Origin: Photobacterium aphoticum
GTDB lineage: Bacteria; Pseudomonadota; Gammaproteobacteria; Enterobacterales; Vibrionaceae
Assembly (NCBI RefSeq): GCF_001029435.1
Contig: NZ_LDOV01000018.1
Coordinates: 52,031-116,030, forward strand
Reading direction: 5' to 3'
DNA: 64,000 nucleotides
Below, piece by piece: positions 17,676 to 27,216 of the stretch. Made by a program: the position numbers and the translations under genes. Under the pieces are notes generated by a model. It saw only the letters and a list, made by a program, of their open reading frames with translations, made no database searches and was not told the origin of the DNA. The stretch's first letter is position 1, and each line of letters opens with the position of its first letter.

Positions 17676-17775
17676 AAAAGCCTTTTGGCGGACATTAGCG
17701 CAGTTTGGTAGCGCACTACTCTGGGGGAGTAGGGGTCGCTGGTTCAAATCCAGTATGTCCGACCAAAAGGCTTTT
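17676..17775. repeat. 13-bp inverted repeat enclosing tRNA-Pro, right arm acting as terminator
   Basis: AAAAGCCTTTTGG at 17676-17688 is the exact reverse complement of CCAAAAGGCTTTT at 17763-17775, and the right arm runs into TT. The tRNA lies entirely between the arms, whose right copy includes the encoded CCA end. Confidence 0.9.
17689..17765 (+). tRNA. tRNA-Pro (anticodon GGG)
   Basis: A complete cloverleaf of 77 nt including an encoded CCA. The acceptor stem is CGGACAT with ATGTCCG, the D stem is GCGC with GCGC, the anticodon stem is CTACT with AGTAG around CTGGGGG, and the T arm is GCTGG-TTCAAAT-CCAGT. The anticodon GGG reads CCC and CCU proline codons. The C1-G72 pair is typical of proline tRNAs. 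It is a single tRNA gene, with no tRNA neighbours and no integrase next to it. Confidence 0.95.
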
Positions 17776-18036
17776 TTACGCCTACCCATTCTTTTTCTAC
17801 TGCCTATTCTATGGGTGAAAATGGGTGTAGCTCCCTGCTGTTTCGCCCCTTTGCAAGTGCCTTATGCGCAGGCCTGCACAGCCCCAGTACCTGATTCGCA
17901 ACCCGCTTTGCGGCTTCACGCAGATACCACTGCACAATAACTCGCCTGACTGTCTTTTTGACGACTTTTTTACACAACATTTTCAAGTAATTAAGGTAGT
18001 ATAAATATTGTTTGTTTTGTTTTTCCCTAGGTTTTT

Positions 18037-18735
18037 ATGAAGCTATTGAATATTTTTCGCATGAGTGCGGTGATCGGTATTGTACTGGTTGCTTCCATTC
18101 TGCTGGTTGATCGATGGCTTTCCGCGCAGGCTTCATCACGCATTTTTGATTCTACCGCCGAAATTCCACCCCGCTCTATCGGATTGGTATTAGGCACCAG
18201 TAAGTACATCGCCAAATCGCTGAACCCGTATTACCAATACCGAATAGATGCGGCGATATCGCTTTACGAGCAAAAGAAAGTGAACGTGTTGCTGCTCAGT
18301 GGCGACAATGCACACCGCTCTTACAATGAACCATGGACCATGAAACGGGACCTCCTCAAAGCGGGTGTACCGGATGACAATATTGTGCTCGATTATGCCG
18401 GGTTCCGCACATTAGATTCAGTGGTCAGGGCCAAGCGTGTCTTCGATGCGGATCACTTTGTGATCATCACCCAACGCTTCCATTGTGAGCGTGCATTGTT
18501 TATTGCTGAGCGTAACAATATTGATGCCATTTGCCTGGCAGTACCTGGCCCCAAAGGTTTGGCTGGACTCAAAATACGGATGCGTGAAGTACTCGCCCGT
18601 ATTAAAGCCATTATGGATATTTACATTCTGGATATGAAACCAAAGTTTTTAGGCCCTAAAGAGCCGATTACGCCACCCGAAGCGGATCAGCCCGACACTG
18701 AACAATCAAACTCGGATCAATCCAAGACAGAGTAA
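18037..18735 (+). CDS. sanA: SanA/YdcF-family DUF218 protein
   Basis: 232 residues with a single N-terminal membrane anchor (about residues 10-28) and the DUF218 domain: LVLGTSKYIA, NVLLLSGDNAHRSYNEPWTM, VLDYAGFRTLDSVVRAK and ITQRFHCERALF. E. coli SanA is an inner-membrane protein that affects envelope permeability and vancomycin resistance; its reaction is not fixed. The last 30 residues are an acidic, Gln/Ser/Asp-rich tail (PPEADQPDTEQSNSDQSKTE) that E. coli SanA lacks. Confidence 0.88.
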   Translation: MKLLNIFRMSAVIGIVLVASILLVDRWLSAQASSRIFDSTAEIPPRSIGLVLGTSKYIAKSLNPYYQYRIDAAISLYEQKKVNVLLLSGDNAHRSYNEPWTMKRDLLKAGVPDDNIVLDYAGFRTLDSVVRAKRVFDADHFVIITQRFHCERALFIAERNNIDAICLAVPGPKGLAGLKIRMREVLARIKAIMDIYILDMKPKFLGPKEPITPPEADQPDTEQSNSDQSKTE

Positions 18736-18861
18736 ACCAATACGAAGCCGTCTGATACTGAATAGCTAGATACTCAGCAAAATACGGCAATAGATATCGC
18801 TTCTGTTCCTTCATCGCCAGCCATGCTTATTCAGATGCCTCTGACGCCTCATTTCAGGAAT

Positions 18862-18889
18862 AAAAAAAGCCACGTTTCCGTGGCTTTTT
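18862..18889. terminator. Bidirectional intrinsic terminator
   Basis: AAAGCCACG pairs with CGTGGCTTT around a TTTC loop, with A and T tracts on opposite sides. It lies between sanA and the convergent 40-residue gene and can serve both. Confidence 0.9.
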
Positions 18890-18909
18890 CCTTGAGTGAG
18901 CCGTCGTGA

Positions 18910-19032
18910 TTACTGCTTCACGACTTTTTCACTACAAGAAAATGATTTCATAAATTTTGCCCGAACACTCCGCATATGCGTTTGCGCTTCATGCTGTAAA
19001 CGCTTACGCATAACACGTTGTTTTTTGTCCAT
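18910..19032 (-). CDS. Putative 40-residue basic small protein
   Basis: A short open frame (MDKKQRVMRKRLQHEAQTHM start, ending EKVVKQ) between a terminator on its 3' side and a divergent promoter region. It is rich in Lys, Arg and Gln with two internal Met-Arg steps. TAGGG lies just before the ATG but at short spacing. The clean placement between terminator and promoter supports a real small gene. No family is recognised. The rest of the 18736-19408 gap contains no other gene that I can support. Confidence 0.4.
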   Translation of the reverse strand: MDKKQRVMRKRLQHEAQTHMRSVRAKFMKSFSCSEKVVKQ

Positions 19033-19408
19033 ATCCCTAGCCTTTCTATAGTAATCACAATCCTTGTATGGACATCATACCCAAGGCTATATCTCAGAAG
19101 AATAGCAAGCCGATAACGAAGAAAAAGTCTTAGACCCATTTCACAAAAACGCATTAATGTCATTTTTATCAGGTGAATACTTCACCTTATCCCCAGCAAT
19201 TACTTCCTCTGTCAGACCGACGAAAATCCTTCAAATACCTGTATTTTAAAATATTTCCACTTAGCTCACACTCCAAAAAATTTACAGCACGAAATATCAA
19301 CAATAAAACCCCAGTCAATTAACACAACGCAAACATCGAGTAGCCTTTATCTGCTCGCCAAGGAAAGAAAGGCCAGCCAATAACTATAATCAAGCAAAAG
19401 GAAACCCT

Positions 19409-20554
19409 ATGACTGCCCTCACTATGACAATACGAAACTGGCTGTTAGATAAAAAGAGCATGATATTACTGGCTGATATCGCTTTATTTATGGTGCTTCT
19501 TAATACCCTGCCTTTTGAACCCAATGTCGTGATTGGTTTGAGTATCTTGGTATTTGTTGCCGTACTGTGGTTGACTGAAGCCCTGCATGTCAGTATTACC
19601 GCCATTCTGGTACCACTACTCGCGGTGGGGTTCGATATTTTCGATACCTCAAAAGCGTTAAGTAACTTTGCTAACCCCATTATCTTCTTGTTCCTCGGTG
19701 GCTTTGCTCTCGCAGCAGCGCTACACAAGCAAGAACTCGATAAAGCGATTGCAGATAAAGTGCTGTTGATTGCCCAAGGTCGCATGTCCGTCGCCGTATT
19801 CATGTTATTTGGTGTGACGGCGGTACTGTCGATGTGGATCAGTAATACCGCCACCACCGCGATGATGCTGCCGCTGGTATTAGGCGTACTGAATAAAGTC
19901 AATGCGAAAAGTGAACGCAGTACTTACGTTTTTGTTCTGCTGGGTATTGCCTACTGTGCCAGTATCGGCGGTATTGCCACCATCGTCGGTAGCCCACCGA
20001 ATGCCATTGCAGCAGCGGAAGTTGGTTTGAGTTTTACCGAATGGATGGCCTTCGGTGTCCCCGTCACGATCGTGTTATTGCCTATGACGGTCGCCATGCT
20101 ATACATGCTTTTGAAACCCAATCTGAAACACACCTTTGAGCTGGATCATAAGCCGGTTGTCTGGAGCAACATCTTGAAAGCCACCGGCACCAGTGTGTTC
20201 TTGGCGCACAGTTTGGGGGATTTCCTCGCGCAAGCCGGCTTGTTCTTTACTATTCTGGTGGTTGCGGGCTTTGTGGTTTTCCTGACAGAATTTGCCAGTA
20301 ACACCGCCAGTGCCGCCCTGCTGGTACCGGTGTTTGCAACTGTCGCGGAGGCATTGGGTGTGTCACCTGTGATCCTGTCAGCACTGATTGCCGTTGCCGC
20401 ATCGTGTGCCTTCATGTTACCGGTCGCGACACCGCCAAATGCCATTGTTTTTGGCTCTGGCCACATCAAACAATCTGAAATGATGAAGGTGGGGATTTAT
20501 CTCAATATCGCCTGTATCGGTATATTAAGCCTGATCGCGTACCTGTTTTGGTAA
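19409..20554 (+). CDS. DASS/SLC13 (INDY-type) Na+:dicarboxylate symporter, apparently internally deleted
   Basis: 381 residues, against about 460 for the Vibrio cholerae INDY protein. Both SNT substrate/Na+ motifs are present ([12 protein letters not shown] and [13 protein letters not shown]), as are SPPNA and TPPNA. The sequence follows INDY up to [13 protein letters not shown] and then resumes at [13 protein letters not shown], so about 75-80 residues in the middle (two or more membrane helices) are missing in frame. AAGGAAA precedes the ATG. A full-length protein would import succinate or related dicarboxylates. With the central helices gone, function is doubtful unless the fold adapts. 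The comparison is from memory of the family. Confidence 0.85.
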   Translation: MTALTMTIRNWLLDKKSMILLADIALFMVLLNTLPFEPNVVIGLSILVFVAVLWLTEALHVSITAILVPLLAVGFDIFDTSKALSNFANPIIFLFLGGFALAAALHKQELDKAIADKVLLIAQGRMSVAVFMLFGVTAVLSMWISNTATTAMMLPLVLGVLNKVNAKSERSTYVFVLLGIAYCASIGGIATIVGSPPNAIAAAEVGLSFTEWMAFGVPVTIVLLPMTVAMLYMLLKPNLKHTFELDHKPVVWSNILKATGTSVFLAHSLGDFLAQAGLFFTILVVAGFVVFLTEFASNTASAALLVPVFATVAEALGVSPVILSALIAVAASCAFMLPVATPPNAIVFGSGHIKQSEMMKVGIYLNIACIGILSLIAYLFW

Positions 20555-20573
20555 GCGTGTAATAACGAGGCAC

Positions 20574-20601
20574 AAAAAAGGTGGCACGCAGCCACCTTTC
20601 T
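20574..20601. terminator. Intrinsic terminator between convergent genes
   Basis: AAAGGTGGC pairs with GCCACCTTT around a 5-nt loop, with A-rich left and T-rich right flanks. It can end both the symporter gene and the convergent oxidoreductase gene. Confidence 0.85.
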
Positions 20602-20621
20602 TTTTATGACACGATAACCCA

Positions 20622-21602
20622 TTAGATATCGTCTGCGGGGTATCGTACTCCCATAATGGCACGGGCTTGGGTCGTAATGGCGCTGACAATCTGAGTACGC
20701 AGTAAACCGTCATGATTGATCTGGCGCTCAGCCACTAAGCGGGCAAATTCCGTCGCTTCATACACCATGGCGTTGTCGTCTTGCTCTACCGTCAAATCGA
20801 CAACCGGCTCGCCTTTACGATGCAAATGCACACCATGACACTCAGAAATGAAGTCCACCAATAACGTGCCCTGCTCCCCTTGAATTTCACTCGGGATATA
20901 GCCATCACTCACTTTAGAATGGCATAGCGTGACATCAAAATCTTTATAATGCAGCACCAAGGTGCCATGCGCATCCACGCCTGAATCCAATAAAACACCC
21001 TGTGCCGTCAAGCTATTCGGCTCACCAAACAAACCAATTGCAGCACTGAGTGGGTAAATGCCAATATCCATCAAAGAGCCGTTAGAAAACGCCGGATTAA
21101 ACGTATTCGGATTCTCGCCCTGCAGATACTTAGGATAGCGGGAGGAATACTGGCAGTACGACAAATACACTTTGCGTAAACGACCAAGCTTTGGCAGCGC
21201 ATTCTGAATCACGGCAAAGTTCGGCATATAAGCAGTTTTCATCGCCTCAAACAACACCACACCGTGCGACTGCGCCAGTGCAATCAAGTCTTGAACTTCC
21301 TGAATGTGCGAAGCCAGCGGCTTTTCGCCGATCACGTGAATACCCTGCTGAATGAAAACGCGCGCTTGCTCAGCATGTAACGAGTTCGGGCTGGCAATAT
21401 ACACCGCATCAATCAAGCCAGATGTGGCCATCTCGTCTAATTTATCAAAGCAGTTTGATACCTGGTATTTTTCAGCAAACTGCGTGGCCGTCTCCAACGA
21501 ACGGGAATAAACGGCATTGAGGGTATACTGTCCTGTGGATAATGCGGCACGAATAAACTGATCAGTGATCCAGTTGGTGCCAATGATGCCTAGACGGATC
21601 AT
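20622..21602 (-). CDS. Gfo/Idh/MocA-family oxidoreductase
   Basis: 326 residues from the ATG at 21602, which has AAGGAAGCGTT upstream; an in-frame start 16 codons earlier lacks support. The N-terminal Rossmann fold is shown by MIRLGIIGTNWITDQF, and the family signature is EKPLASHIQEVQDLI (EKP motif), followed by the C-terminal domain with GSLMDIGIYPLSA. These enzymes oxidise or reduce sugars and cyclitols with NAD(P)H. The specific substrate is not evident, and the neighbours give no pathway clue. The gene appears monocistronic. Confidence 0.88.
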   Translation of the reverse strand: MIRLGIIGTNWITDQFIRAALSTGQYTLNAVYSRSLETATQFAEKYQVSNCFDKLDEMATSGLIDAVYIASPNSLHAEQARVFIQQGIHVIGEKPLASHIQEVQDLIALAQSHGVVLFEAMKTAYMPNFAVIQNALPKLGRLRKVYLSYCQYSSRYPKYLQGENPNTFNPAFSNGSLMDIGIYPLSAAIGLFGEPNSLTAQGVLLDSGVDAHGTLVLHYKDFDVTLCHSKVSDGYIPSEIQGEQGTLLVDFISECHGVHLHRKGEPVVDLTVEQDDNAMVYEATEFARLVAERQINHDGLLRTQIVSAITTQARAIMGVRYPADDI

Positions 21603-21693
21603 AACGCTTCCTTTTTGGGTTTTCTGCAGTGTAACAAAACCCTCTCGCAAATCTTGTTGAAATTATCACCAACCACGCTAATTTTGATGAAAA

Positions 21694-21719
21694 AAAACCA
21701 GCCGTGTATAGGCTGGTTT
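21694..21719 (-). terminator. Intrinsic terminator of the diguanylate cyclase gene
   Basis: On the minus strand AAACCAGCC pairs with GGCTGGTTT around a 7-nt loop and is followed by a run of T. It lies 30 bp past the stop codon. Confidence 0.9.
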
Positions 21720-21749
21720 CTCAACTTTCGCTGTGTATCCGGCTAGTTA

Positions 21750-23051
21750 TCAGCTCGCAGCTTCTACGCGGTTTCGTCCCTGACGCTTCGCTTTATACAG
21801 CGCGCGATCGGCACGTTGAATGAAGGTATCAATACTTTCACCCGGCATGTACTCAGCTAGGCCAATACTGCAGGTTAGGTTTAACCCTTCCGTCCACTGA
21901 TAATTTTCAATGATCGTTCGGATCATATCAGCAAACTCGGTGATCCCGCGAAGATCCGTGGCCGGACAGAAAACGATAAACTCTTCACCGCCCCAACGTA
22001 CCACCACATCGGTTTTTCTCGCACGCAGGTTGAGCACACGTGCAAACTCTTTAAGCACCTCATCCCCCACTTTATGGCCGTAGGTGTCATTGATGGTCTT
22101 AAAGAAATCAATATCGATATACGCCATCGAAAATGCATGACCGTTATGCTTAGAGAAACCAATCACCTCTTGCAGCCAGCAATCCACCGCATGACGATTC
22201 TGCGCGCCTGTTAGGCTATCGGTGTAAGCCAGTTCTTCAAACTTCAACGATTGCTCATGCAAGCTCTCATTGGCATCTTTCAGAAACTCCGCCTTCGCAA
22301 CCATTTCACGTAGTTGATGATTAAGACGACGACGCTCAACAAACAGAAAACACGCCGCCGCTAATACCCATAGGCTGGTGTTAAAGCGCAGCAGCATTTC
22401 TTCGCTGATCCATTCACCGTAAAACACTAATCGATTCAATTGGATCGTGTAATGTGACTGCTTAATGTAACTGCCTGTCGCAATCTCAATTTGCAAGATA
22501 TTGTCAAACTGAGGCCCCGATGTCTCAATAGGTAACTCGTATTCAGCAATCCACCAGGACAACACCTGGAACGCTTTTAATGGGATCACCGTCAGGCCTT
22601 GGTCAATACCCGGCGCATATTCGATAGCATTGAATTTCAGGGAAACAGGATCGTCCTGTGAGGAGTAAGCAGGATCATAATTACGTAAATACACACGAAT
22701 GCGCTCCCCTTCTATCGGACTGAAGTAATCGACATCAATCCCGACGGAATGGAAGTTGCTCAAATCTAGCCCTTTGGTGGTTTTGGACAGATCTATCGCG
22801 ATCTCACAATAGGGCCACTTGCCCTTATCACCAATATCACAATTTAAGACCAACGACTGGCCGCTGATATCAATCTCCGAATGGGTATTTCCTCCTTGGG
22901 TTTTGTCATCAACACAACGCACAAACGCGTTTTTTGCACTGATGCTGTACTCCTTGTTAAATCCGCCTAACGCATAAAAGAGATAAGAAAAAAGGGAAAA
23001 TGATAATAATGCGTAAGCAGCATACCTTAATCGGCGACGCAACTTTTCCAC
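21750..23051 (-). CDS. Membrane-bound diguanylate cyclase (GGDEF)
   Basis: 433 residues with a GTG start. A transmembrane helix at about residues 9-28 and a second at about 228-245 (FNTSLWVLAAACFLFV) flank a periplasmic sensor region of about 200 residues. A short coiled coil (HQLREMVAKAEFLKDANESL) leads into the GGDEF domain. The active site is GGEEF in RWGGEEFIVF, so it should make cyclic di-GMP, and the RKTD five residues upstream is an intact RxxD inhibitory site. The periplasmic domain has the beta-rich look of a carbohydrate-binding-like sensor; the ligand is unknown. No EAL domain is present. Confidence 0.92.
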   Translation of the reverse strand: MEKLRRRLRYAAYALLSFSLFSYLFYALGGFNKEYSISAKNAFVRCVDDKTQGGNTHSEIDISGQSLVLNCDIGDKGKWPYCEIAIDLSKTTKGLDLSNFHSVGIDVDYFSPIEGERIRVYLRNYDPAYSSQDDPVSLKFNAIEYAPGIDQGLTVIPLKAFQVLSWWIAEYELPIETSGPQFDNILQIEIATGSYIKQSHYTIQLNRLVFYGEWISEEMLLRFNTSLWVLAAACFLFVERRRLNHQLREMVAKAEFLKDANESLHEQSLKFEELAYTDSLTGAQNRHAVDCWLQEVIGFSKHNGHAFSMAYIDIDFFKTINDTYGHKVGDEVLKEFARVLNLRARKTDVVVRWGGEEFIVFCPATDLRGITEFADMIRTIIENYQWTEGLNLTCSIGLAEYMPGESIDTFIQRADRALYKAKRQGRNRVEAAS

Positions 23052-23272
23052 TCAAACACCTATACACTGACAACTTATTGACACTTTGAACGATCTTGAT
23101 TTTGCAACAAAAACAATGTGGTACATCTTAGTCGTTTAAAGCATATATTACTTTTTGATGACGTTATCAAAATCATTTTTACCAACCAAGCAGATTTTCA
23201 TATCAATTGGCTGAATATCTAAATTTCATATTGTTAGTCACAGTTTTAATTGTATCAGTTTATTAACGGCAC

Positions 23273-23301
23273 AAAAAAAGCACCGCCAATGGCAGTGCTT
23301 T
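23273..23301 (-). terminator. Intrinsic terminator of rhlE
   Basis: On the minus strand GCACTGCC pairs with GGCGGTGC (one wobble) around a short loop, followed by seven T. It lies 17 bp past the stop. Confidence 0.9.
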
Positions 23302-23317
23302 GTATGTTCGTTTTCGC

Positions 23318-24565
23318 TTATCGTTTTACATGACGACCGCGATTTTTGTGAATTTTGTGTTTCGCTTTCGCGCGTCGCTTCTCACTGGAGCGGCCTCGGC
23401 GTTGGTTTTCTGGCGGTTCGATAGTTGGATCTGGCTCATAGCCTTCCAGCCATTGTTGCGGCAATTTCTTATCCAGCAGATCTTCAATCGCACGCAATGC
23501 CCACTCTTCATCCAAACTCATCAATGAAATCGCGTGACCTGTCATGCCTGCACGACCGGTACGGCCAATGCGGTGTACATAGTCTTCCGCCTGGAATGGC
23601 ATATCAAAGTTCACCACGTATTCCAGCTGCTCAATGTCGAGACCACGGGCTGCCACATCTGTTGCTACCAGCACGCGTACTTTGCCAGATTTAAAGTCAT
23701 CCAGCGCACGCTGACGGGCACCTTGGCTCTTATCACCATTGATAGACGCCGCTTTAATGCCGTCTTTACCCAACTCTTTCGCTAATTCGTCTGAGCCCTG
23801 CTTGGTTTTGGTAAATACCAGCACCTGTTGCCAGTTACGCGAGCCAATCAGGTAGGCAAGTAGTTCACTCTTACGGTGCTTATCGACGGGATACACCATT
23901 TGCTCAACGGTTACAGCGGTTGAGTTGGCTGGAGTCACTTCAATCAGCTTTGGATCAGTCAGAATGTCGTAAGCCAGCTTTTTCACTTGCTTACCAAACG
24001 TGGCCGAGAAGAACAGCGTTTGACGCTCGACTTTCATGCGCTTCATGATGCGCTTGATGTCATCAATAAAGCCCATATCCAGCATACGGTCAGCTTCATC
24101 CAGCACCAGGTATTCCACCTGACGCAAATCCACAGTACCCACATGAGCGTGATCCAACAGGCGCCCCGGTGTAGCAACCAAAATATCGGCCCCGTCCTGA
24201 ATCGCTTGTACCTGCATTTTCATGCTGGTGCCGCCGTAAGCCACGGCTGTTTTTACCGCTAAGCCTTTGCTGTATTGACTGATACTGTCATACACCTGCT
24301 GTGCCAATTCACGGGTCGGTGTCAGCACCAACGCGCGGATCTGTTTATTGGTGCGCTCACCCGCAGGTTGTTCCAGCAAACGATGGATCAATGGTAAACC
24401 AAAGGCAGCGGTCTTACCGGTACCGGTTTGCGCGCCCGCCAGCACATCATGGCCAGCCAAGATCTCTGGAATGGCCTGGGACTGAACAGGGGTTGGTTCA
24501 GTGAATCCCATTTCGTTTATAATTTCAATAAGTTGGCTCTGTAAGCCCAAAGCTTGGAAAGACAT
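23318..24565 (-). CDS. rhlE: DEAD-box ATP-dependent RNA helicase RhlE
   Basis: 415 residues from the ATG at 24565 (MSFQALGL), the natural start for RhlE; the 34 codons upstream are not conserved-looking. Helicase motifs in order: Q motif (EPTPVQSQAIP), Walker A AGAQTGTGKTAA, PTRELAQQV, VATPGRLLDH, DEAD, SAT (FFSATFG), then ATDVAARGLD and HRIGRTGRAG in the second RecA domain. The C-terminus is short and very basic (RRGRSSEKRRAKAKHKIHKN), as in RhlE. It remodels RNA in ribosome assembly and mRNA turnover. Confidence 0.92.
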   Translation of the reverse strand: MSFQALGLQSQLIEIINEMGFTEPTPVQSQAIPEILAGHDVLAGAQTGTGKTAAFGLPLIHRLLEQPAGERTNKQIRALVLTPTRELAQQVYDSISQYSKGLAVKTAVAYGGTSMKMQVQAIQDGADILVATPGRLLDHAHVGTVDLRQVEYLVLDEADRMLDMGFIDDIKRIMKRMKVERQTLFFSATFGKQVKKLAYDILTDPKLIEVTPANSTAVTVEQMVYPVDKHRKSELLAYLIGSRNWQQVLVFTKTKQGSDELAKELGKDGIKAASINGDKSQGARQRALDDFKSGKVRVLVATDVAARGLDIEQLEYVVNFDMPFQAEDYVHRIGRTGRAGMTGHAISLMSLDEEWALRAIEDLLDKKLPQQWLEGYEPDPTIEPPENQRRGRSSEKRRAKAKHKIHKNRGRHVKR

Positions 24566-24656
24566 GAAGAGTTCCGGCGATGATAGAAAGAGCCGGATTC
24601 TAGCAAACTTACACGTCAGGGAATACGTAAGATGCGGTTTCAGGACGAAAAAGGAA

Positions 24657-24697
24657 TAAAAAAGCACTGCCCGGTTGCCCGTTGCAGTGCTTTTTTG
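24657..24697. terminator. Bidirectional terminator-like hairpin downstream of nagK
   Basis: AAAAAAGCACTGC pairs with GCAGTGCTTTTTT around a 14-nt loop. It ends nagK on the minus strand. Confidence 0.88.
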
Positions 24698-24715
24698 TCA
24701 GCGAGAAAGGTGTAC

Positions 24716-25627
24716 TTACTGCTTAATGTTCAGGAAGGCTGCGCCACGCACGCCACCCGCATCGCCGTGTTTTGCCTTGATGATCATCGGCACACGCGAT
24801 ACAGACAACAAATGCTTCGGCAGACGCTTTGGCATTTCGCTGTAAATCAATTCAAAGTTCGACAAACCGCCGCCCAGTACCACTACATGCGGATCCAGAC
24901 CAGTGAACAGGTTTGCAAAACAAATTGCCAGCAGCTCCATGAAACGGTCAACGTGCTCTACCGCCTTAGGCTCGCCTTCTGCGTGACGGGTGATGATCTC
25001 AATCGCCTTCAGTTGCTCACCGTAGTAGTGCGTGTAAAGCTGTTCAAAACCACGGCCAGACAGGTAATTGTCGATACAACCTTTGTTCTTACAGCCACAG
25101 TCAAACAACGGTGCATTCTCACCCAGGTGGAACCAACCGTCGATAGGCATACGGGTATGACCCAACTCGCCTGCAACGTGGTTTTTACCCGAGAACACTT
25201 GGCCGTCATACACCAGACCGCCACCAAAACCCGTACCCAGGATCAGACCCAATACCGATTTTTCACCCTGCAGGGCTTCATCCCACGCTTCAGAAAGTGC
25301 AAAACAGTTTGCGTCGTTATCAATCGCGACACTGCGACCCAGACGAGACTCCAAATCCTTGCGCAGATTGCGTCCCATCGCTGCCGGAATGTTAGACGTC
25401 AGCAATGTGCCATTTTCAGCGTCTTCAATTCCTGGAATACCGATACCCACATACCCTTCGCAAGCAAATTCCTTATCTGCTTTCTCAATGATAGAAACAA
25501 GGGTATCAACCAATTTGTCGTAATCGTCACCTGGTGTAGGTACGCGCTCTGTTGCTACGCGCTCCAATTTTTCATTAAACGCACCAAATTCAATTTTGGT
25601 ACCACCCACATCAAAGCCGTAGTACAT
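24716..25627 (-). CDS. nagK: N-acetylglucosamine kinase (ROK family) NagK
   Basis: 303 residues from the ATG at 25627 with GGAGAGTGCAGG upstream, the same length as E. coli NagK. It has the phosphate loop [13 protein letters not shown], the catalytic Asp in [13 protein letters not shown], the ROK motif [13 protein letters not shown], and the zinc-binding set HTRMPID with [15 protein letters not shown]. It phosphorylates N-acetylglucosamine released from chitin or from cell wall recycling to GlcNAc-6-phosphate in the cytoplasm. The gene is monocistronic here. Confidence 0.92.
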   Translation of the reverse strand: MYYGFDVGGTKIEFGAFNEKLERVATERVPTPGDDYDKLVDTLVSIIEKADKEFACEGYVGIGIPGIEDAENGTLLTSNIPAAMGRNLRKDLESRLGRSVAIDNDANCFALSEAWDEALQGEKSVLGLILGTGFGGGLVYDGQVFSGKNHVAGELGHTRMPIDGWFHLGENAPLFDCGCKNKGCIDNYLSGRGFEQLYTHYYGEQLKAIEIITRHAEGEPKAVEHVDRFMELLAICFANLFTGLDPHVVVLGGGLSNFELIYSEMPKRLPKHLLSVSRVPMIIKAKHGDAGGVRGAAFLNIKQ

Positions 25628-25830
25628 CCTGCACTCTCCGATAAAAATCACAAAAAAACCAAACTGAAAAAATTATCCACAGTTCTACACCTACAGACTG
25701 TGACCAAACACCGATTTAACAGCGTTTTACTATGAGATTTCTCGCGTTTGTTGAAAGAAACATCAATAAATTACATAACTGGATGTTTCTTTGTCATTAA
25801 TTTTCTTTGTTGATGTTTAAAAGCGATCAA

Positions 25831-26553
25831 TTACGCGTAGTTCGCCATGTAGCTTTGCAGCTGTTCAATGCTGTTGTGATCCGGCAAGGTGCGGTTCATT
25901 TTACCGGTGATGTAGTTCTCGCGGAAAACATCAAACCACAGGTCCAACACATCCGCATTCTTCTGCTCGCCGTACAAGTCGATAATGCGTGCCGCCACTT
26001 CTGCCGTACCCAGCTGGTTCTCTTTGGACGCCTCACGCACTTTGTAGCGCGATGGCTTATCCGGGTTAATCGACAGTACCGGGAACTGATTCAGATACGG
26101 GCTTTTACGGAACATTTTCTTCGCTTCCGCCCAGCTGCCATCCAGCATAATAAAGAGCGGACGTTTGCCTGATTCCACCGTCACACTTGGCGCGACACGT
26201 TCAGGTTCGGCGTATTCCGCCGGAAACACCACATACGGCTGCCATTGCGGATCAGCCAATAACGCCAGCATGTCGGCATTAGGCTCGGTACGCGACCAGA
26301 TATAGGCATAGGTATCTTTGAACAGATCGGCAATCAAACGGCCGGTATTACTTGGCTTGAGCACTTCATCATCGTACATCACCAACAAGAAAGCGGCGTT
26401 TGAGTCGATTTCCGGCTTGTTGGCACAAATACACAGATGAGTGCGTAACATGCAGAAACCACAACGCTCCACTTTCCCACCACGGGCAAGGAAAGGACGG
26501 GTAGAACGCGCAAGGCGCTCATCATATAAAGTATGGACAGCATGTATACGCAT
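25831..26553 (-). CDS. tapT: DTW-domain tRNA-uridine aminocarboxypropyltransferase (YfiP/TapT)
   Basis: 240 residues. The N-terminus has the Cys cluster CGFCMLRTHLCICA, and the DTW-type motif appears as MLDGSWAEAKKMFRKSPYL followed by YKVREA, which identifies the family. E. coli TapT (YfiP) transfers the 3-amino-3-carboxypropyl group of S-adenosylmethionine to uridine 47 of tRNA to make acp3U. The length fits. It is monocistronic, with a terminator of the upstream gene just before it. Confidence 0.9.
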   Translation of the reverse strand: MRIHAVHTLYDERLARSTRPFLARGGKVERCGFCMLRTHLCICANKPEIDSNAAFLLVMYDDEVLKPSNTGRLIADLFKDTYAYIWSRTEPNADMLALLADPQWQPYVVFPAEYAEPERVAPSVTVESGKRPLFIMLDGSWAEAKKMFRKSPYLNQFPVLSINPDKPSRYKVREASKENQLGTAEVAARIIDLYGEQKNADVLDLWFDVFRENYITGKMNRTLPDHNSIEQLQSYMANYA

Positions 26554-26570
26554 AACGATTCAACCTAAAA

Positions 26571-26598
26571 CAAAAAACGCCAGCATTGTACTGGCGTC
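26571..26598 (-). terminator. Intrinsic terminator of the DUF3802 gene
   Basis: On the minus strand ACGCCAGTA pairs with TGCTGGCGT around a short loop, followed by TTTTTTG. It separates the DUF3802 gene from tapT. Confidence 0.85.
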
Positions 26599-26643
26599 AT
26601 ATCGTGTTGCAATCATTATTCATCAGCGATCCGGTAAAACCCG

Positions 26644-27003
26644 TTACGCTGGCTGCAAGCTCGCCTGTTGGCTGATCGCACTGTCAAACAAGTTTTTCAC
26701 CAAGCCGACGTAGTCTTCAAGAAACACGACTTGCTCGTTCGTCGGGCTGCGTGACCATGCACCGGCCAAGACTTCGCTCAAATCTGCCATCACGGCATCC
26801 GCCTCTTGCATCAGCTTAAAGCGCACATCTGGGTGCAGATCCGGATTTTGTGAGAACACGGCCATAATATTGGTCGCAATCATATCTGTGACGACATCTT
26901 CCACTGTTTCGTTACACACTTCTGCCGCTGATTTTTCAAACAATGAAAGGTGTTCAGTGAAATACTCAATCAATGCGTGATAGCCTTCGGACTCTACAAC
27001 CAT
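26644..27003 (-). CDS. DUF3802 family protein
   Basis: 119 residues from the ATG at 27003, which has GAAGG at good spacing and gives the usual DUF3802 length; the longer open frame is not needed. It is a mostly helical cytoplasmic protein with EGYHALIEYFTEHLSLF near the start and ETVEDVVTDMIATNIMAVF in the middle. DUF3802 is a conserved family of Vibrionales and relatives with unknown function. Its presence supports the taxonomic reading of the window. Confidence 0.8.
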   Translation of the reverse strand: MVVESEGYHALIEYFTEHLSLFEKSAAEVCNETVEDVVTDMIATNIMAVFSQNPDLHPDVRFKLMQEADAVMADLSEVLAGAWSRSPTNEQVVFLEDYVGLVKNLFDSAISQQASLQPA

Positions 27004-27216
27004 GGTGCCTTCAACTCTATTTCCATACAAATACACAGTGTCACAATCGCCCGTCTGCACGGCGCTGTCATTGTGAATAATATTATCATTAAAACATGCG
27101 GATATAGCCGCTAGCAAGCCCTAGCATGAATGCAGCGCGGATATCTCTGCCCTATTTCACATTCATGATGAGATACAGTAGGATCAAGTGATAACATCAT
27201 AAAAAGGAAGTTAAAA

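Noticed and set aside
17689..17765. Integration site of a genomic island at the tRNA-Pro gene
   Set aside because: No integrase gene and no direct repeat of the tRNA 3' end is seen in the flanking sequence.
24632..25735. Long (367-codon) plus-strand open frame opposite nagK
   Set aside because: It is antisense to a fully supported ROK kinase gene, is rich in Gln, Arg and Cys, and has no recognisable domain.
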